A stretch of DNA of 19,221 nt, from the NCBI RefSeq assembly GCF_024708915.1, contig NZ_JANJXQ010000142.1, forward strand, positions 1 to 19,221, written 5' to 3'. This document shows, in pieces, positions 6,681 to 13,992 of this stretch (positions within the stretch are counted from its first letter, which is position 1; each line of letters opens with the position of its first letter). The notes under the pieces were generated by a model. The model saw only the letters and a program-made list of their open reading frames with translations, did no database searches and was not told where the DNA came from. A program made the translations under genes and the position numbers. The DNA comes from Thiobacillus sp. GTDB taxonomy: Bacteria > Pseudomonadota > Gammaproteobacteria > Burkholderiales > Thiobacillaceae.

Positions 6681-7319
6681 ATGTCCAGCCCGCACATGAT
6701 TTTTTTACTGCTTGCCCTCTTGTCCGGCGGGTTCGCTCACGCTTCGCATCCCTTCGACGACGTCCCGCGCGCCAGCGACGAGGAGCTCGATCGCATGCGC
6801 GGCGGATTTGTCGTCAACTGGAACGGCCAGGATTTCTTGATGCCGTTTTCCATCGACGGCATTGAACGCCTGACCCAGATCAATGGCCAGACCTTCATCA
6901 ACGGCGCGCTGGTGGCGCCCAGGGTCAACCCGCAGGCGCTCGTTCCTTTCGCGCAAATTGGCCGGATCGGCGTGAATACGCCAAGCCCGCCCCCGATCGA
7001 ACAAGCCGCAAGCGGAGCGGATGCGAATCTGTCGGCTTCGCTGCCCGCGGCGCAGACGGCACAATCCTCCGGCAACCCCGGCACAGCGGCCACGCAGGTG
7101 TCCACGCTAGGTTCGCTGATCGTCATCCAGAATGGTGCCGCCAATGCGTTTGCGGTGCCGTCGGGCGCTTCGTTCGATTCGCTGGCCACGATCATTCAAA
7201 ATTCGGTGAACGAGCAGGTCATCCGCAATGTCACGACCCTCAACATCACCATCGATGCCCAGATGCTGGCGGCTCAGGCGCGGCTCAACGCCATCCTCAA
7301 CCAGCATGGCCTGCGTTGA
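6681..7319 (+). CDS. Secreted protein with RGG motif and C-terminal Q/N segment, Fap-like locus
   Basis: A 212-residue protein of unknown family. Seen: signal peptide 1-21 (GGFAHA before Ser22), the motif ASDEELDRMRGGF at 31-43, a beta-prone middle with repeated short NGQ phrases, a P/S/A-rich linker about 105-140, then two VIQN/IIQN segments ending NVTTLNI and an amphipathic tail. The IIQNSVNEQVIRNVTTLNI segment aligns without gaps to the end of the 120-residue neighbour. The ATG at 6681 is preferred over a GTG at 6660 because GAGGAG (6669-6674) precedes it and the signal peptide starts there. Last gene of the plus-strand operon, ahead of a strong terminator. It may be a minor subunit, adaptor or chaperone for the exported fibres. 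Confidence 0.82.
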   Translation: MSSPHMIFLLLALLSGGFAHASHPFDDVPRASDEELDRMRGGFVVNWNGQDFLMPFSIDGIERLTQINGQTFINGALVAPRVNPQALVPFAQIGRIGVNTPSPPPIEQAASGADANLSASLPAAQTAQSSGNPGTAATQVSTLGSLIVIQNGAANAFAVPSGASFDSLATIIQNSVNEQVIRNVTTLNITIDAQMLAAQARLNAILNQHGLR

Positions 7320-7338
7320 AGGCGGGCACGCGCAATCG

Positions 7339-7382
7339 GCACAACGAAAAGCCGGGCATCTCAGCCCGGCTTTTCGTTGTGC
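7339..7382. terminator. Bidirectional intrinsic terminator between convergent operons
   Basis: A perfect 19-bp inverted repeat (7339-7357 and 7364-7382) with a six-base ATCTCA loop. The GC core GCCGGGC/GCCCGGC is flanked by AAAA on one side and TTTT on the other, giving a U-run in either direction. It lies 19 bases after the stop at 7319 and 11 bases before the end of the minus-strand gene at 7394. Confidence 0.92.
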
Positions 7383-7393
7383 TGCGATCATGC

Positions 7394-8698
7394 TCAGAAC
7401 CGGATCGGGGCGCGCAAGGTGACGGTGGTGTCCGGCGTATCGTCGGTCAGCCCGGCACCAATCGACAGATTCAGGTTGGTGCGTTTGTTCAGGCGGTAGG
7501 AAAACCCCGCCTGCAGGGTGGCCAGCTGAACCGACATCGATCCATCCGCCACCTGGCCATTGAGCTTGGTTTTATCGATCCAGGTGTGTTCGTAGCTCAG
7601 GCTGAACGAGCTGCGCTCGTTGAGCCCCAGCCCCATGCCGAAATTGAGGCCGATCGAGTCGCCGGGGTCCACTTCGCCAATAATTTTGGTGGCCACCCCG
7701 GGGATAGGCACGCCATCTTCGTCGACATCTGTGAAGGGAATCGAGGCATCAACGTCGCGCTTGATGTTCCACGTGTAATTGATGCCGCCGAAAAACACCA
7801 CCGGATCGGCTGGCAGCACCATGCTCAGGCTGGGTTGCAGGCTGTAGAAGCCGGAGCCGGTCGGCAGTTCCTTCGGCAGGTTGAAATCGGTATCGTATTC
7901 GACTTCGTACTGGTCCTTGCCGGTGCGGGTCTTGAGGCGCAGGCCTGCGATATAGAACGGGTCGTCTCCTGCGGGCACGTTGAGCTGGTAGCGCGCGGCC
8001 AGCTCGATGTCGCCGAGCCCGTTGCCGTCGGCGCTGAACGATTCATCTATTGCGGTGGGGCTAATTTTGCGCGACAGCGAGTCGTCGCTGCGATAGATAT
8101 ACGGCACCCGGGCTTCGACCTCCAGCCGGTTGGTCAGGCCGTAGCGGCCGCCCAGGGTCGCGATCCAGTTGCTGCGGTTGACGCTGCGCACGTCGATCGC
8201 CCCGATCAGCACGGCGTTGAGCACGCTGAAACCGACCACGGTCACACGGTCCGACGAGCTGAAGGAATACTGCAGCGAGGGATCGAAAACGAAGGCGCCC
8301 TTCGGCGTCAGGATGCTGGGCTGGGAAAACACGGTCGCCACATCCAGGGTGGTGGCGTCCACCCGCCCGGCCTCGTTGCCGCGGCCGCGGAACGTCGATT
8401 CGTCGGCCTGGGCAAGGTGGCGCTGCGGGTCGATCTCCACGGGCATGCCCAGCTGCCCCTGCATCGCCTGGATGCGGCGCTGGGCCTCCTCCAGCTTCTG
8501 CATCTCCAGCGCCAGCCGTTGCTGCTGCTCGGCCAGGCTCTTCGCCTGCTCGGCCAGCTGCTGGCGCAGGGTCGGGTAATCGGCATCGGCCGGCGCCTCC
8601 CGGCCCGTCTGACGCAAGGTTTCAGCGTAGGCAACGTGTGTGCTCAACATCAGCGCCAGGCTGGCGCGAAACCAGGTTCCCTTCTTCGGCATTTTCAT
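7394..8698 (-). CDS. FapF-like outer-membrane beta-barrel secretion pore with coiled-coil N-terminus
   Basis: A 434-residue protein. Signal peptide 1-25 (THVAYA before Glu26); a heptad-rich coiled coil about 42-82 containing LAEQAKSLAEQQQRLALEMQ; a linker with a PSILTPKGAFVFDPSLQYSF stretch; then alternating amphipathic strands to a C-terminal phenylalanine (APIRF), the typical outer-membrane barrel ending. This order of trimeric coiled coil, linker and roughly 12-stranded barrel, and the total length, match FapF, the amyloid secretion pore of Pseudomonas. Phenol-degradation MetA-type transporters are related barrels and an alternative label. GGGAGGGG (8702-8709) precedes the ATG. It lies 239 bases downstream of the activator gene on the same strand and faces the substrate operon; no clear sigma-54 box was found in that gap. 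Confidence 0.82.
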   Translation of the reverse strand: MKMPKKGTWFRASLALMLSTHVAYAETLRQTGREAPADADYPTLRQQLAEQAKSLAEQQQRLALEMQKLEEAQRRIQAMQGQLGMPVEIDPQRHLAQADESTFRGRGNEAGRVDATTLDVATVFSQPSILTPKGAFVFDPSLQYSFSSSDRVTVVGFSVLNAVLIGAIDVRSVNRSNWIATLGGRYGLTNRLEVEARVPYIYRSDDSLSRKISPTAIDESFSADGNGLGDIELAARYQLNVPAGDDPFYIAGLRLKTRTGKDQYEVEYDTDFNLPKELPTGSGFYSLQPSLSMVLPADPVVFFGGINYTWNIKRDVDASIPFTDVDEDGVPIPGVATKIIGEVDPGDSIGLNFGMGLGLNERSSFSLSYEHTWIDKTKLNGQVADGSMSVQLATLQAGFSYRLNKRTNLNLSIGAGLTDDTPDTTVTLRAPIRF

Positions 8699-8937
8699 GA
8701 TCCCCTCCCTGTTGTGACTGGATGCGATGCTGCGAGCCTGGCAAGCCTGCGATGGCTCGAATTCAACGACGCGTCGCGCTGTCTGAAAAAACGCCGCCCC
8801 TGCTTATGGCGGCTCAAGCGGTGGTTTTTTCGCGGATATTACGCCCCGGAATCCGCAGCCGATACGCCCGGGCGCGCACCGGCAGAATCGGGCCGCGTCG
8901 AGGCGGTGTTTTTTCATCGCCACCGGCGTTGCGGCGA

Positions 8938-10302
8938 TCACGCCGGCTCCCGGGCGGCTTTTTCCTTGTGCGGGCCGCACAGCGCGTGGCGCTCCAGCAG
9001 GCGATACAGGGTGGCGCGCGAAACGCCCAGTTCCTTGGCCGCTTCGGAAACGTTGTGCTGGCAGCGGCGCAATGCCGAGCGGATCGCATCGAGCTCGGCT
9101 TTGGCACGCGCCCCGTCGAGCGTCGGGTGCCCGGCGCACGATGCGCGCCGTTCCATCCCCAGATCGTCCGGCGTGAGATAGGGGTGCTCGGCCATGACCA
9201 CGCCCTGGCGGATGCGGTTGCTCAACTCCCGCACATTGCCGGGCCAGAGGTATTGACCCATCGCACGCAAAGCCTGCTGGTTGAAGCCCTTGACCTTGCC
9301 GCTGGCTTCGCGGGAAAACTGCTCCAGCAAAGCCTGCGCCAATAGCTCCACATCCCCCTGCCGGTCGCGCAAGGGCGGCGCAGTCAGGTTGATGACGTTC
9401 AGGCGGTAGTAAAGGTCTTCCCTGAAATGGCCTTGAGCAACGGCTTCCTGGAGATCGATATGGGATGCGGCAATGATGCGGATGTCCAGCTGTACCGGCT
9501 GGCTGGAGCCCAGGCGTTCGATCACCTCGTCCTGCAGGACGCGCAGCAGGGTGGCCTGGAGGTTGAGCGGCAGATCGGCGATTTCGTCCAGAAAGAGGGT
9601 GCCGCCCTGGGCTGCTTCCATGCGTCCGATTTTGCGTTGGTGCGCCCCGGTGAACGCGCCTTTTTCGTGGCCGAACAATTCGCTCTGGATGAGATGGGGA
9701 GGCAGGGCCCCGCAATTGACCGCGACGAAAGCGCGCGTGCCGCGGGCGGACATGTTGTGGATGGCATGGGCGGCCAGCTCCTTGCCGGTGCCGCTTTCCC
9801 CGCCGATCAGCACGGGCGCGTCGGCCTTGCTGGCTTTGCGCAATGCCAGGCAGAAAGCCAGCATCGCCGGGCTGCTTCCGACAATGCCGTACTGTTCCAG
9901 GGTGTCGGGGCGCGGCGGCGGTTGCTTGAGCAGGCGGCCCTTGCCCCAGGCGTGTCCCAGGGAGACGGATAGCCTGTCCTGATCGAGCGGCAGGGTATGG
10001 AAATCGTACACCCCCGCCAGAAAATTGCGGTGTTGCGGGGTGGGCCGCCAGAACGCATGATCCATCAGCGCAATCCATTGCAGGGATTGCTGCCGCCCCA
10101 CCAAGTCGTACAGCTTGCCGTTGCCGGCGCGCTGCAATTGCAGCAGTCCCGCATGGAAATCCTGCCGTTCGAACAGCGCGGCCAATTCATCCGTATTGGC
10201 CGCCCGGTGCAGTTTCCAGCCCCTTTCCCGCAGGCAGCCCAGGAGCTTGCCGTGCAATGCGTCGTCCACCAGCGCCACGACGTCCCGCTCAACCCAAGCC
10301 AT
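8938..10302 (-). CDS. Sigma-54-dependent transcriptional activator, VpsR-like layout
   Basis: A 454-residue enhancer-binding protein. Residues about 1-125 look like a receiver-type domain but lack an obvious phospho-acceptor Asp (AGLLQL at the expected strand), so control by phosphorylation is unlikely. The AAA+ domain spans about 138-370: Walker A GESGTGKE 168-175, sigma-54-contacting GAFTGA 215-220, Walker B GTLFLDEI 234-241, arginine-finger region FREDLYYRLN 293-302, and WPGNVREL 353-360. A Fis-type helix-turn-helix sits at about 415-437 (VSEAAKELGVSRATLYRLL). The degenerate-receiver layout is shared with VpsR and FleQ-like biofilm regulators, some of which bind c-di-GMP; that property is not shown here. 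GGAGGG precedes the ATG. The obvious target is the -24/-12 promoter at 1054-1069. Confidence 0.88.
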   Translation of the reverse strand: MAWVERDVVALVDDALHGKLLGCLRERGWKLHRAANTDELAALFERQDFHAGLLQLQRAGNGKLYDLVGRQQSLQWIALMDHAFWRPTPQHRNFLAGVYDFHTLPLDQDRLSVSLGHAWGKGRLLKQPPPRPDTLEQYGIVGSSPAMLAFCLALRKASKADAPVLIGGESGTGKELAAHAIHNMSARGTRAFVAVNCGALPPHLIQSELFGHEKGAFTGAHQRKIGRMEAAQGGTLFLDEIADLPLNLQATLLRVLQDEVIERLGSSQPVQLDIRIIAASHIDLQEAVAQGHFREDLYYRLNVINLTAPPLRDRQGDVELLAQALLEQFSREASGKVKGFNQQALRAMGQYLWPGNVRELSNRIRQGVVMAEHPYLTPDDLGMERRASCAGHPTLDGARAKAELDAIRSALRRCQHNVSEAAKELGVSRATLYRLLERHALCGPHKEKAAREPA

Positions 10303-10850
10303 TCAGTGCCCTCCTGCCAGGTGTGCAAAGCGCACGCCCGATGGTCGTGATGCCAGCCGGGGCCGCGCGCCCGGCGACGGCGCTTGCCGTGGGGCGGTCG
10401 CGAGTCCTCGATCGGACTGCCGACGGTATTTGTTTGCAACTTGTAAAGTGTAGGACATTGCAGCCGGCTGTCGGCAAGTTTCGGCGTGGGCGGGTGCGTT
10501 CCCCGGCAAGCCGTCCGGCGCGAACGGCCCGCATGGCCCCAGCGCAGCCAATAAACTGAACGCGCTGCGGCGGCGCTGTGCCCGCCCGGGCTTGCACGAC
10601 AAAATAGTTTTGTGCAAATATAAAAAGATATATCCGCGCAATTCATTCTGCCCCTGGCAGTCCGTTGACGCGCATCATCGTGCGGCCCCTGTGCCGCTTC
10701 GCAGCCTGATTTGCCAGCGTGCGTCGACCGGGTACTCGGTGCGGTGCGATTGTCAGGCTGGATTACACGATCCGCTCCAGCCAGGAATCTTCGGTTGGCC
10801 AAGGTGTCAACTAAAACTATTGTGAAATATATTATCTGCGAGTGCCAAGC
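10303..10850. other. Divergent intergenic region between activator and sucrose genes
   Basis: A 548-bp stretch with no convincing gene. It contains an AT-rich island near 10590-10640 with an imperfect hairpin (TTGCA at 10592-10596, CAAAA at 10600-10604, then TTTTGTGCAA), a TTGCAACTTGTAA stretch near 10435-10447, and a second AT-rich island at 10811-10836 close to the kinase start. It probably carries promoters for both flanking genes. I found no clear -24/-12 element in either direction. Confidence 0.5.
10795..10823 (+). promoter_or_regulatory. Possible sigma-70 promoter for the sucrose operon
   Basis: TTGGCC (10795-10800) and TATTGT (10818-10823) are separated by 17 bases; each matches its consensus hexamer at four of six positions. 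The predicted start lies about 20 bases before the ATG at 10851, inside an AT-rich patch. Moderate match only. Confidence 0.33.
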
Positions 10851-11825
10851 ATGATTACGCCGGGTGACATGACCGCAATGCGCGCGTCCGACGACGTTTT
10901 TCGTCCGGCGGATCAGACCGTGATTGCCTTTGGCGAAACCCTGGTGGACCAGTTTCACGATCGCAATGTGCTGGGCGGCGCGCCGTTCAACGTGGCGTGC
11001 CATCTCGGCGCGCTGGGGGCGCACCCGGTGCTGGTGACGCGCTCCGGCAAGGATGCGCAAGGTGAACAGCTGCAGCAGGCGATGAGCGAGCGCGGACTGG
11101 ATCTGCGCGGCGTGCAGCGCGACCCCGCACGCCCAACCGGACGGGTCAAGGTGATCGAGACCCCCCAGGGTCATGTATTCGACATTCTGCCGGACCAGGC
11201 CTACGACCACATTCATCCCGGTCTGGCACGGATGGTGGGCTTGTCCCTGCATCCTCGAATAGTCTACTTCGGCACACTGGCGCAGCGGGGCGAGTCGCGC
11301 CGCGCGCTGCGCGAACTGCTGGGCACGATCGATGCCTGCGCGTTTCTGGACGTCAACCTGCGCGATCCCTGGGTGGATGTCGACACGCTGCGCTGGTCGC
11401 TGCAGCAGGCCAATGTGGTCAAGCTCAACGAAGAGGAACTGATCCGCGTCGGCGACCTGCTCGCGCTGGACGGTGCCACGCCAAGGGCACGTGCCGGCGT
11501 GCTGGTGTCCGGCTTCGCTCTGCAGCGGCTGGTGGTGACCTGCGGCGCGTCCGGTGCGTGGACACTCGACGGTGCCGGGCGCGTCGAATCGGTGAGCGGC
11601 GCCGCGCTGCCGCACCTCGTCGATAGCGTGGGTGCAGGCGACGGCTTTGCCGCCGTGTTCATCCTCGGCATGCTGCGTCGCTGGCCGCCCGGATTGCGGC
11701 TGGCGCGCGCCGACGCCTTTGCCCGTGCGCTATGCCAGATCCGCGGCGCCGTGCCGCCGGCGCAGGATTTCTACGTTCCGTTCATTCATGAATGGAAACT
11801 CGAATCGGAGAGGGTGCGTGCGTGA
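10851..11825 (+). CDS. PfkB-family fructokinase of the sucrose operon
   Basis: A 324-residue sugar kinase of the ribokinase/PfkB family, predicted to phosphorylate fructose to fructose 6-phosphate. Seen: IAFGETLVDQF near residue 25, the substrate motif GGAPFNVAC at 42-50, and the ATP/anion-hole motif DSVGAGDGFAA near 258-268 with catalytic Asp264. The fructose preference comes from context: it overlaps the sucrose-phosphate synthase gene by eight bases, and sucrose synthase follows, which releases fructose. The start is uncertain. ATG 10851 has a weak Shine-Dalgarno; GTG 10842, ATG 10869 and ATG 10878 are in frame, and the conserved domain begins only at residue about 23. It could feed fructose 6-phosphate back to sucrose-phosphate synthase. 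Confidence 0.87.
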   Translation: MITPGDMTAMRASDDVFRPADQTVIAFGETLVDQFHDRNVLGGAPFNVACHLGALGAHPVLVTRSGKDAQGEQLQQAMSERGLDLRGVQRDPARPTGRVKVIETPQGHVFDILPDQAYDHIHPGLARMVGLSLHPRIVYFGTLAQRGESRRALRELLGTIDACAFLDVNLRDPWVDVDTLRWSLQQANVVKLNEEELIRVGDLLALDGATPRARAGVLVSGFALQRLVVTCGASGAWTLDGAGRVESVSGAALPHLVDSVGAGDGFAAVFILGMLRRWPPGLRLARADAFARALCQIRGAVPPAQDFYVPFIHEWKLESERVRA

Positions 11826-13992
11826 TTTATATGTGCTGATGCTGAGCGTGCACGGCCTGATGCGCGGGCACGACCTGGAGCTGGGACGCGACGCCGACAC
11901 CGGCGGACAGACGCTGTACGTGATCGAACTGGCGAAATCGCTCGGACGGCATCCGCGCGTCGAACAGGTCGATGTGCTGACGCGGCTGGTAGACGACCCG
12001 GCCGTATCTCCCGACTATGCCGTCCCGTGCGAGCCGCTGGGCGAGCGTGCCAGACTGGTGCGGCTGGCGTGCGGTCCGCGACGTTATCTGCGCAAGGAAA
12101 GCCTGTGGAATCACCTCGACCAGCTGGTCGACCGCACCCTGATCTATCTGCGCCAGCAGCCGCGTCTGCCCGACGTCATCCACAGCCATTACGCGGATGC
12201 CGGTTACGTCGGCGTACATCTGTCGCAGCTGCTGGGCATTCCGCTGCTGCACACCGGTCATTCGCTCGGCCGCTGCAAACGCCAGCGTCTGCTTGACCAC
12301 GGCCGCCGCGAACAGGCGATCGACCGCCAGTTCAATTTCGTTCGCCGCATCGCTGCCGAAGAGGCCGTGCTGGCGCACGCTTCGCTGGTGATCACCAGCA
12401 CCGCACAGGAGAGCAGCGAACAATATGGCCTGTACAACAACCATCAGCCCGCGCGCATGACGGTGATTGCGCCAGGGACCGATACTTCGCGCTTCGCGCC
12501 GCCCAGCCGCGAAGCGATACCGCAGCACATTCCGGCGCTGATCGACCGCTTCTTCACGCAACCCAGAAAGCCGCTCATTCTTGCCATCTGCCGGCCCGAA
12601 ATGCGCAAGAATCTGAGCCGTCTGGTCGCCGCTTTCGGCGAATCGCGCGAACTTCGCGAACGCGCCAACCTCGCCATCGTCGCCGGCAACCGCGACGACA
12701 TCCGCAGCATGGACGAGGCCCAGGCCGACGTGTTGAAGGATCTGCTGCTCGACGTCGACCGCTACGACCTGTGGGGCAGCGTGGCGCTGCCGAAGCAGCA
12801 TCAGCCGGACGATATTCCTGCGCTGTACCGGCTGGCAGCGCAACGGCGTGGCGTATTCGTCAACCCGGCGCTGACCGAGCCGTTCGGCCTCACCCTGATC
12901 GAGGCGGCGGCGAGCGGCCTGCCGGTGGTGGCAACCCGCGACGGCGGGCCGTCCGACATCCTCGTGCATTGCGAAAACGGCGTTCTGGTCGACCCTCTCG
13001 ATTCCGCCGATATCGCGAGGGGATTGCTTGCCGTGGTGTCGGATGCGCGCACCTGGCAGCGCTATGCGCGGCGCGGCATCGGCGGCGTGGCACGCAACTA
13101 CACCTGGGATGCCCATGTCGATAAATACCTGAAGGCGGTCGATCATGTAGTCCACCGCACCCGCAAGCAGGTCCGGCGCGAGCGCGTGGTGCAGCGTCCG
13201 GCGGTCAATCCGATGCCGTACGTGCAGCGCATGCTGGTGAGCGACATCGACAATACCTTGATCGGCGACCGCGCCGGACTGGCCACGCTGGTACGCGTGC
13301 TGCGCGAGCGGCCGCGCAACTTCGGTTTCGGCGTCGCCACCGGGCGCCATCTGCCGAGTGCGCTTGAGGCGCTGCGACAGGCACGGGTGCCGCTCCCCGA
13401 TGTACTGATTACCGCAGTCGGGACTGAAATCCATTACGGCCCCGGTATGCATTCCGATGCGGGCTGGCAGCGCCATATCCAGCACCTGTGGCGGCGCGAT
13501 GCGCTGGCTGCGTTGTTCGAGGATGTGCCCGGACTGATGCTGCAATCGGACGACCAGCAAACCGAGTTCAAACTGAGCTTCGATGTGGATCCGCACGCCA
13601 TGCCCGGTCTGCGCGAAATCGACAGGCGGCTGCGTCAGGTGCGCTTGCACGCCAATCTGGTTTATTCGCACCAGGCCTATCTCGACGTGCTGCCTGTCCG
13701 CGCATCGAAAGGCCAGGCCATCCGCTATCTGGCCTATAAATGGGGATTGCCGCTGAGCGCGTTTCTGGTAGCAGGCGATTCGGGTAACGACCTGGAAATG
13801 CTGGTCGGCGACACCCAGGCGGTGGTGGTGTCCAATCACAGCGCCGAGCTGGACACGCTGCGTGGGATGGACCAGGTGTATTTCGCCGCGACGCCCTGCG
13901 CGTCCGGCATCCTCGAGGGCATGGCGCACTATGGACTTCTGCATGCTGCCGCGCCCGACAGCCGCAAGGAGGCCGCATGTTCGATGCTCTGA
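11818..13992 (+). CDS. sps: Sucrose-phosphate synthase fused to sucrose-phosphatase (SPS-SPP)
   Basis: A 724-residue bifunctional-looking enzyme. The GT-B glycosyltransferase family 4 part, about 1-450, should join UDP-glucose and fructose 6-phosphate: DTGGQTLYV 27-35, HTGHSLG 145-151 and the EPFGLTLIE donor motif 354-362 are seen. The HAD phosphatase part, about 470-700, should hydrolyse sucrose 6-phosphate: DIDNT 476-480 with nucleophile Asp476, GVATGRH near 505-511, and GDSGND 653-658. Key HAD residues are present, so the phosphatase may be active, unlike the degenerate domain of many plant SPS proteins. Start: GTG at 11818, with GGAGAGG at 11807-11813 and overlap with the kinase stop, so translation is probably coupled. 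An open frame extends back to 11632 but lies inside the kinase gene and carries no family sequence. The stop overlaps the sucrose synthase start by 16 bases. Confidence 0.92.
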   Translation: MRDLYVLMLSVHGLMRGHDLELGRDADTGGQTLYVIELAKSLGRHPRVEQVDVLTRLVDDPAVSPDYAVPCEPLGERARLVRLACGPRRYLRKESLWNHLDQLVDRTLIYLRQQPRLPDVIHSHYADAGYVGVHLSQLLGIPLLHTGHSLGRCKRQRLLDHGRREQAIDRQFNFVRRIAAEEAVLAHASLVITSTAQESSEQYGLYNNHQPARMTVIAPGTDTSRFAPPSREAIPQHIPALIDRFFTQPRKPLILAICRPEMRKNLSRLVAAFGESRELRERANLAIVAGNRDDIRSMDEAQADVLKDLLLDVDRYDLWGSVALPKQHQPDDIPALYRLAAQRRGVFVNPALTEPFGLTLIEAAASGLPVVATRDGGPSDILVHCENGVLVDPLDSADIARGLLAVVSDARTWQRYARRGIGGVARNYTWDAHVDKYLKAVDHVVHRTRKQVRRERVVQRPAVNPMPYVQRMLVSDIDNTLIGDRAGLATLVRVLRERPRNFGFGVATGRHLPSALEALRQARVPLPDVLITAVGTEIHYGPGMHSDAGWQRHIQHLWRRDALAALFEDVPGLMLQSDDQQTEFKLSFDVDPHAMPGLREIDRRLRQVRLHANLVYSHQAYLDVLPVRASKGQAIRYLAYKWGLPLSAFLVAGDSGNDLEMLVGDTQAVVVSNHSAELDTLRGMDQVYFAATPCASGILEGMAHYGLLHAAAPDSRKEAACSML

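Noticed and set aside
7316..9181. 621-residue plus-strand frame across the barrel and activator genes
   Set aside because: Antisense to two well-supported minus-strand genes and runs through the terminator hairpin.
10660..10676. Sigma-54 promoter at TGGCAGTCCGTTGAC before the sucrose genes
   Set aside because: The invariant GC of the -12 element is missing at the required spacing.
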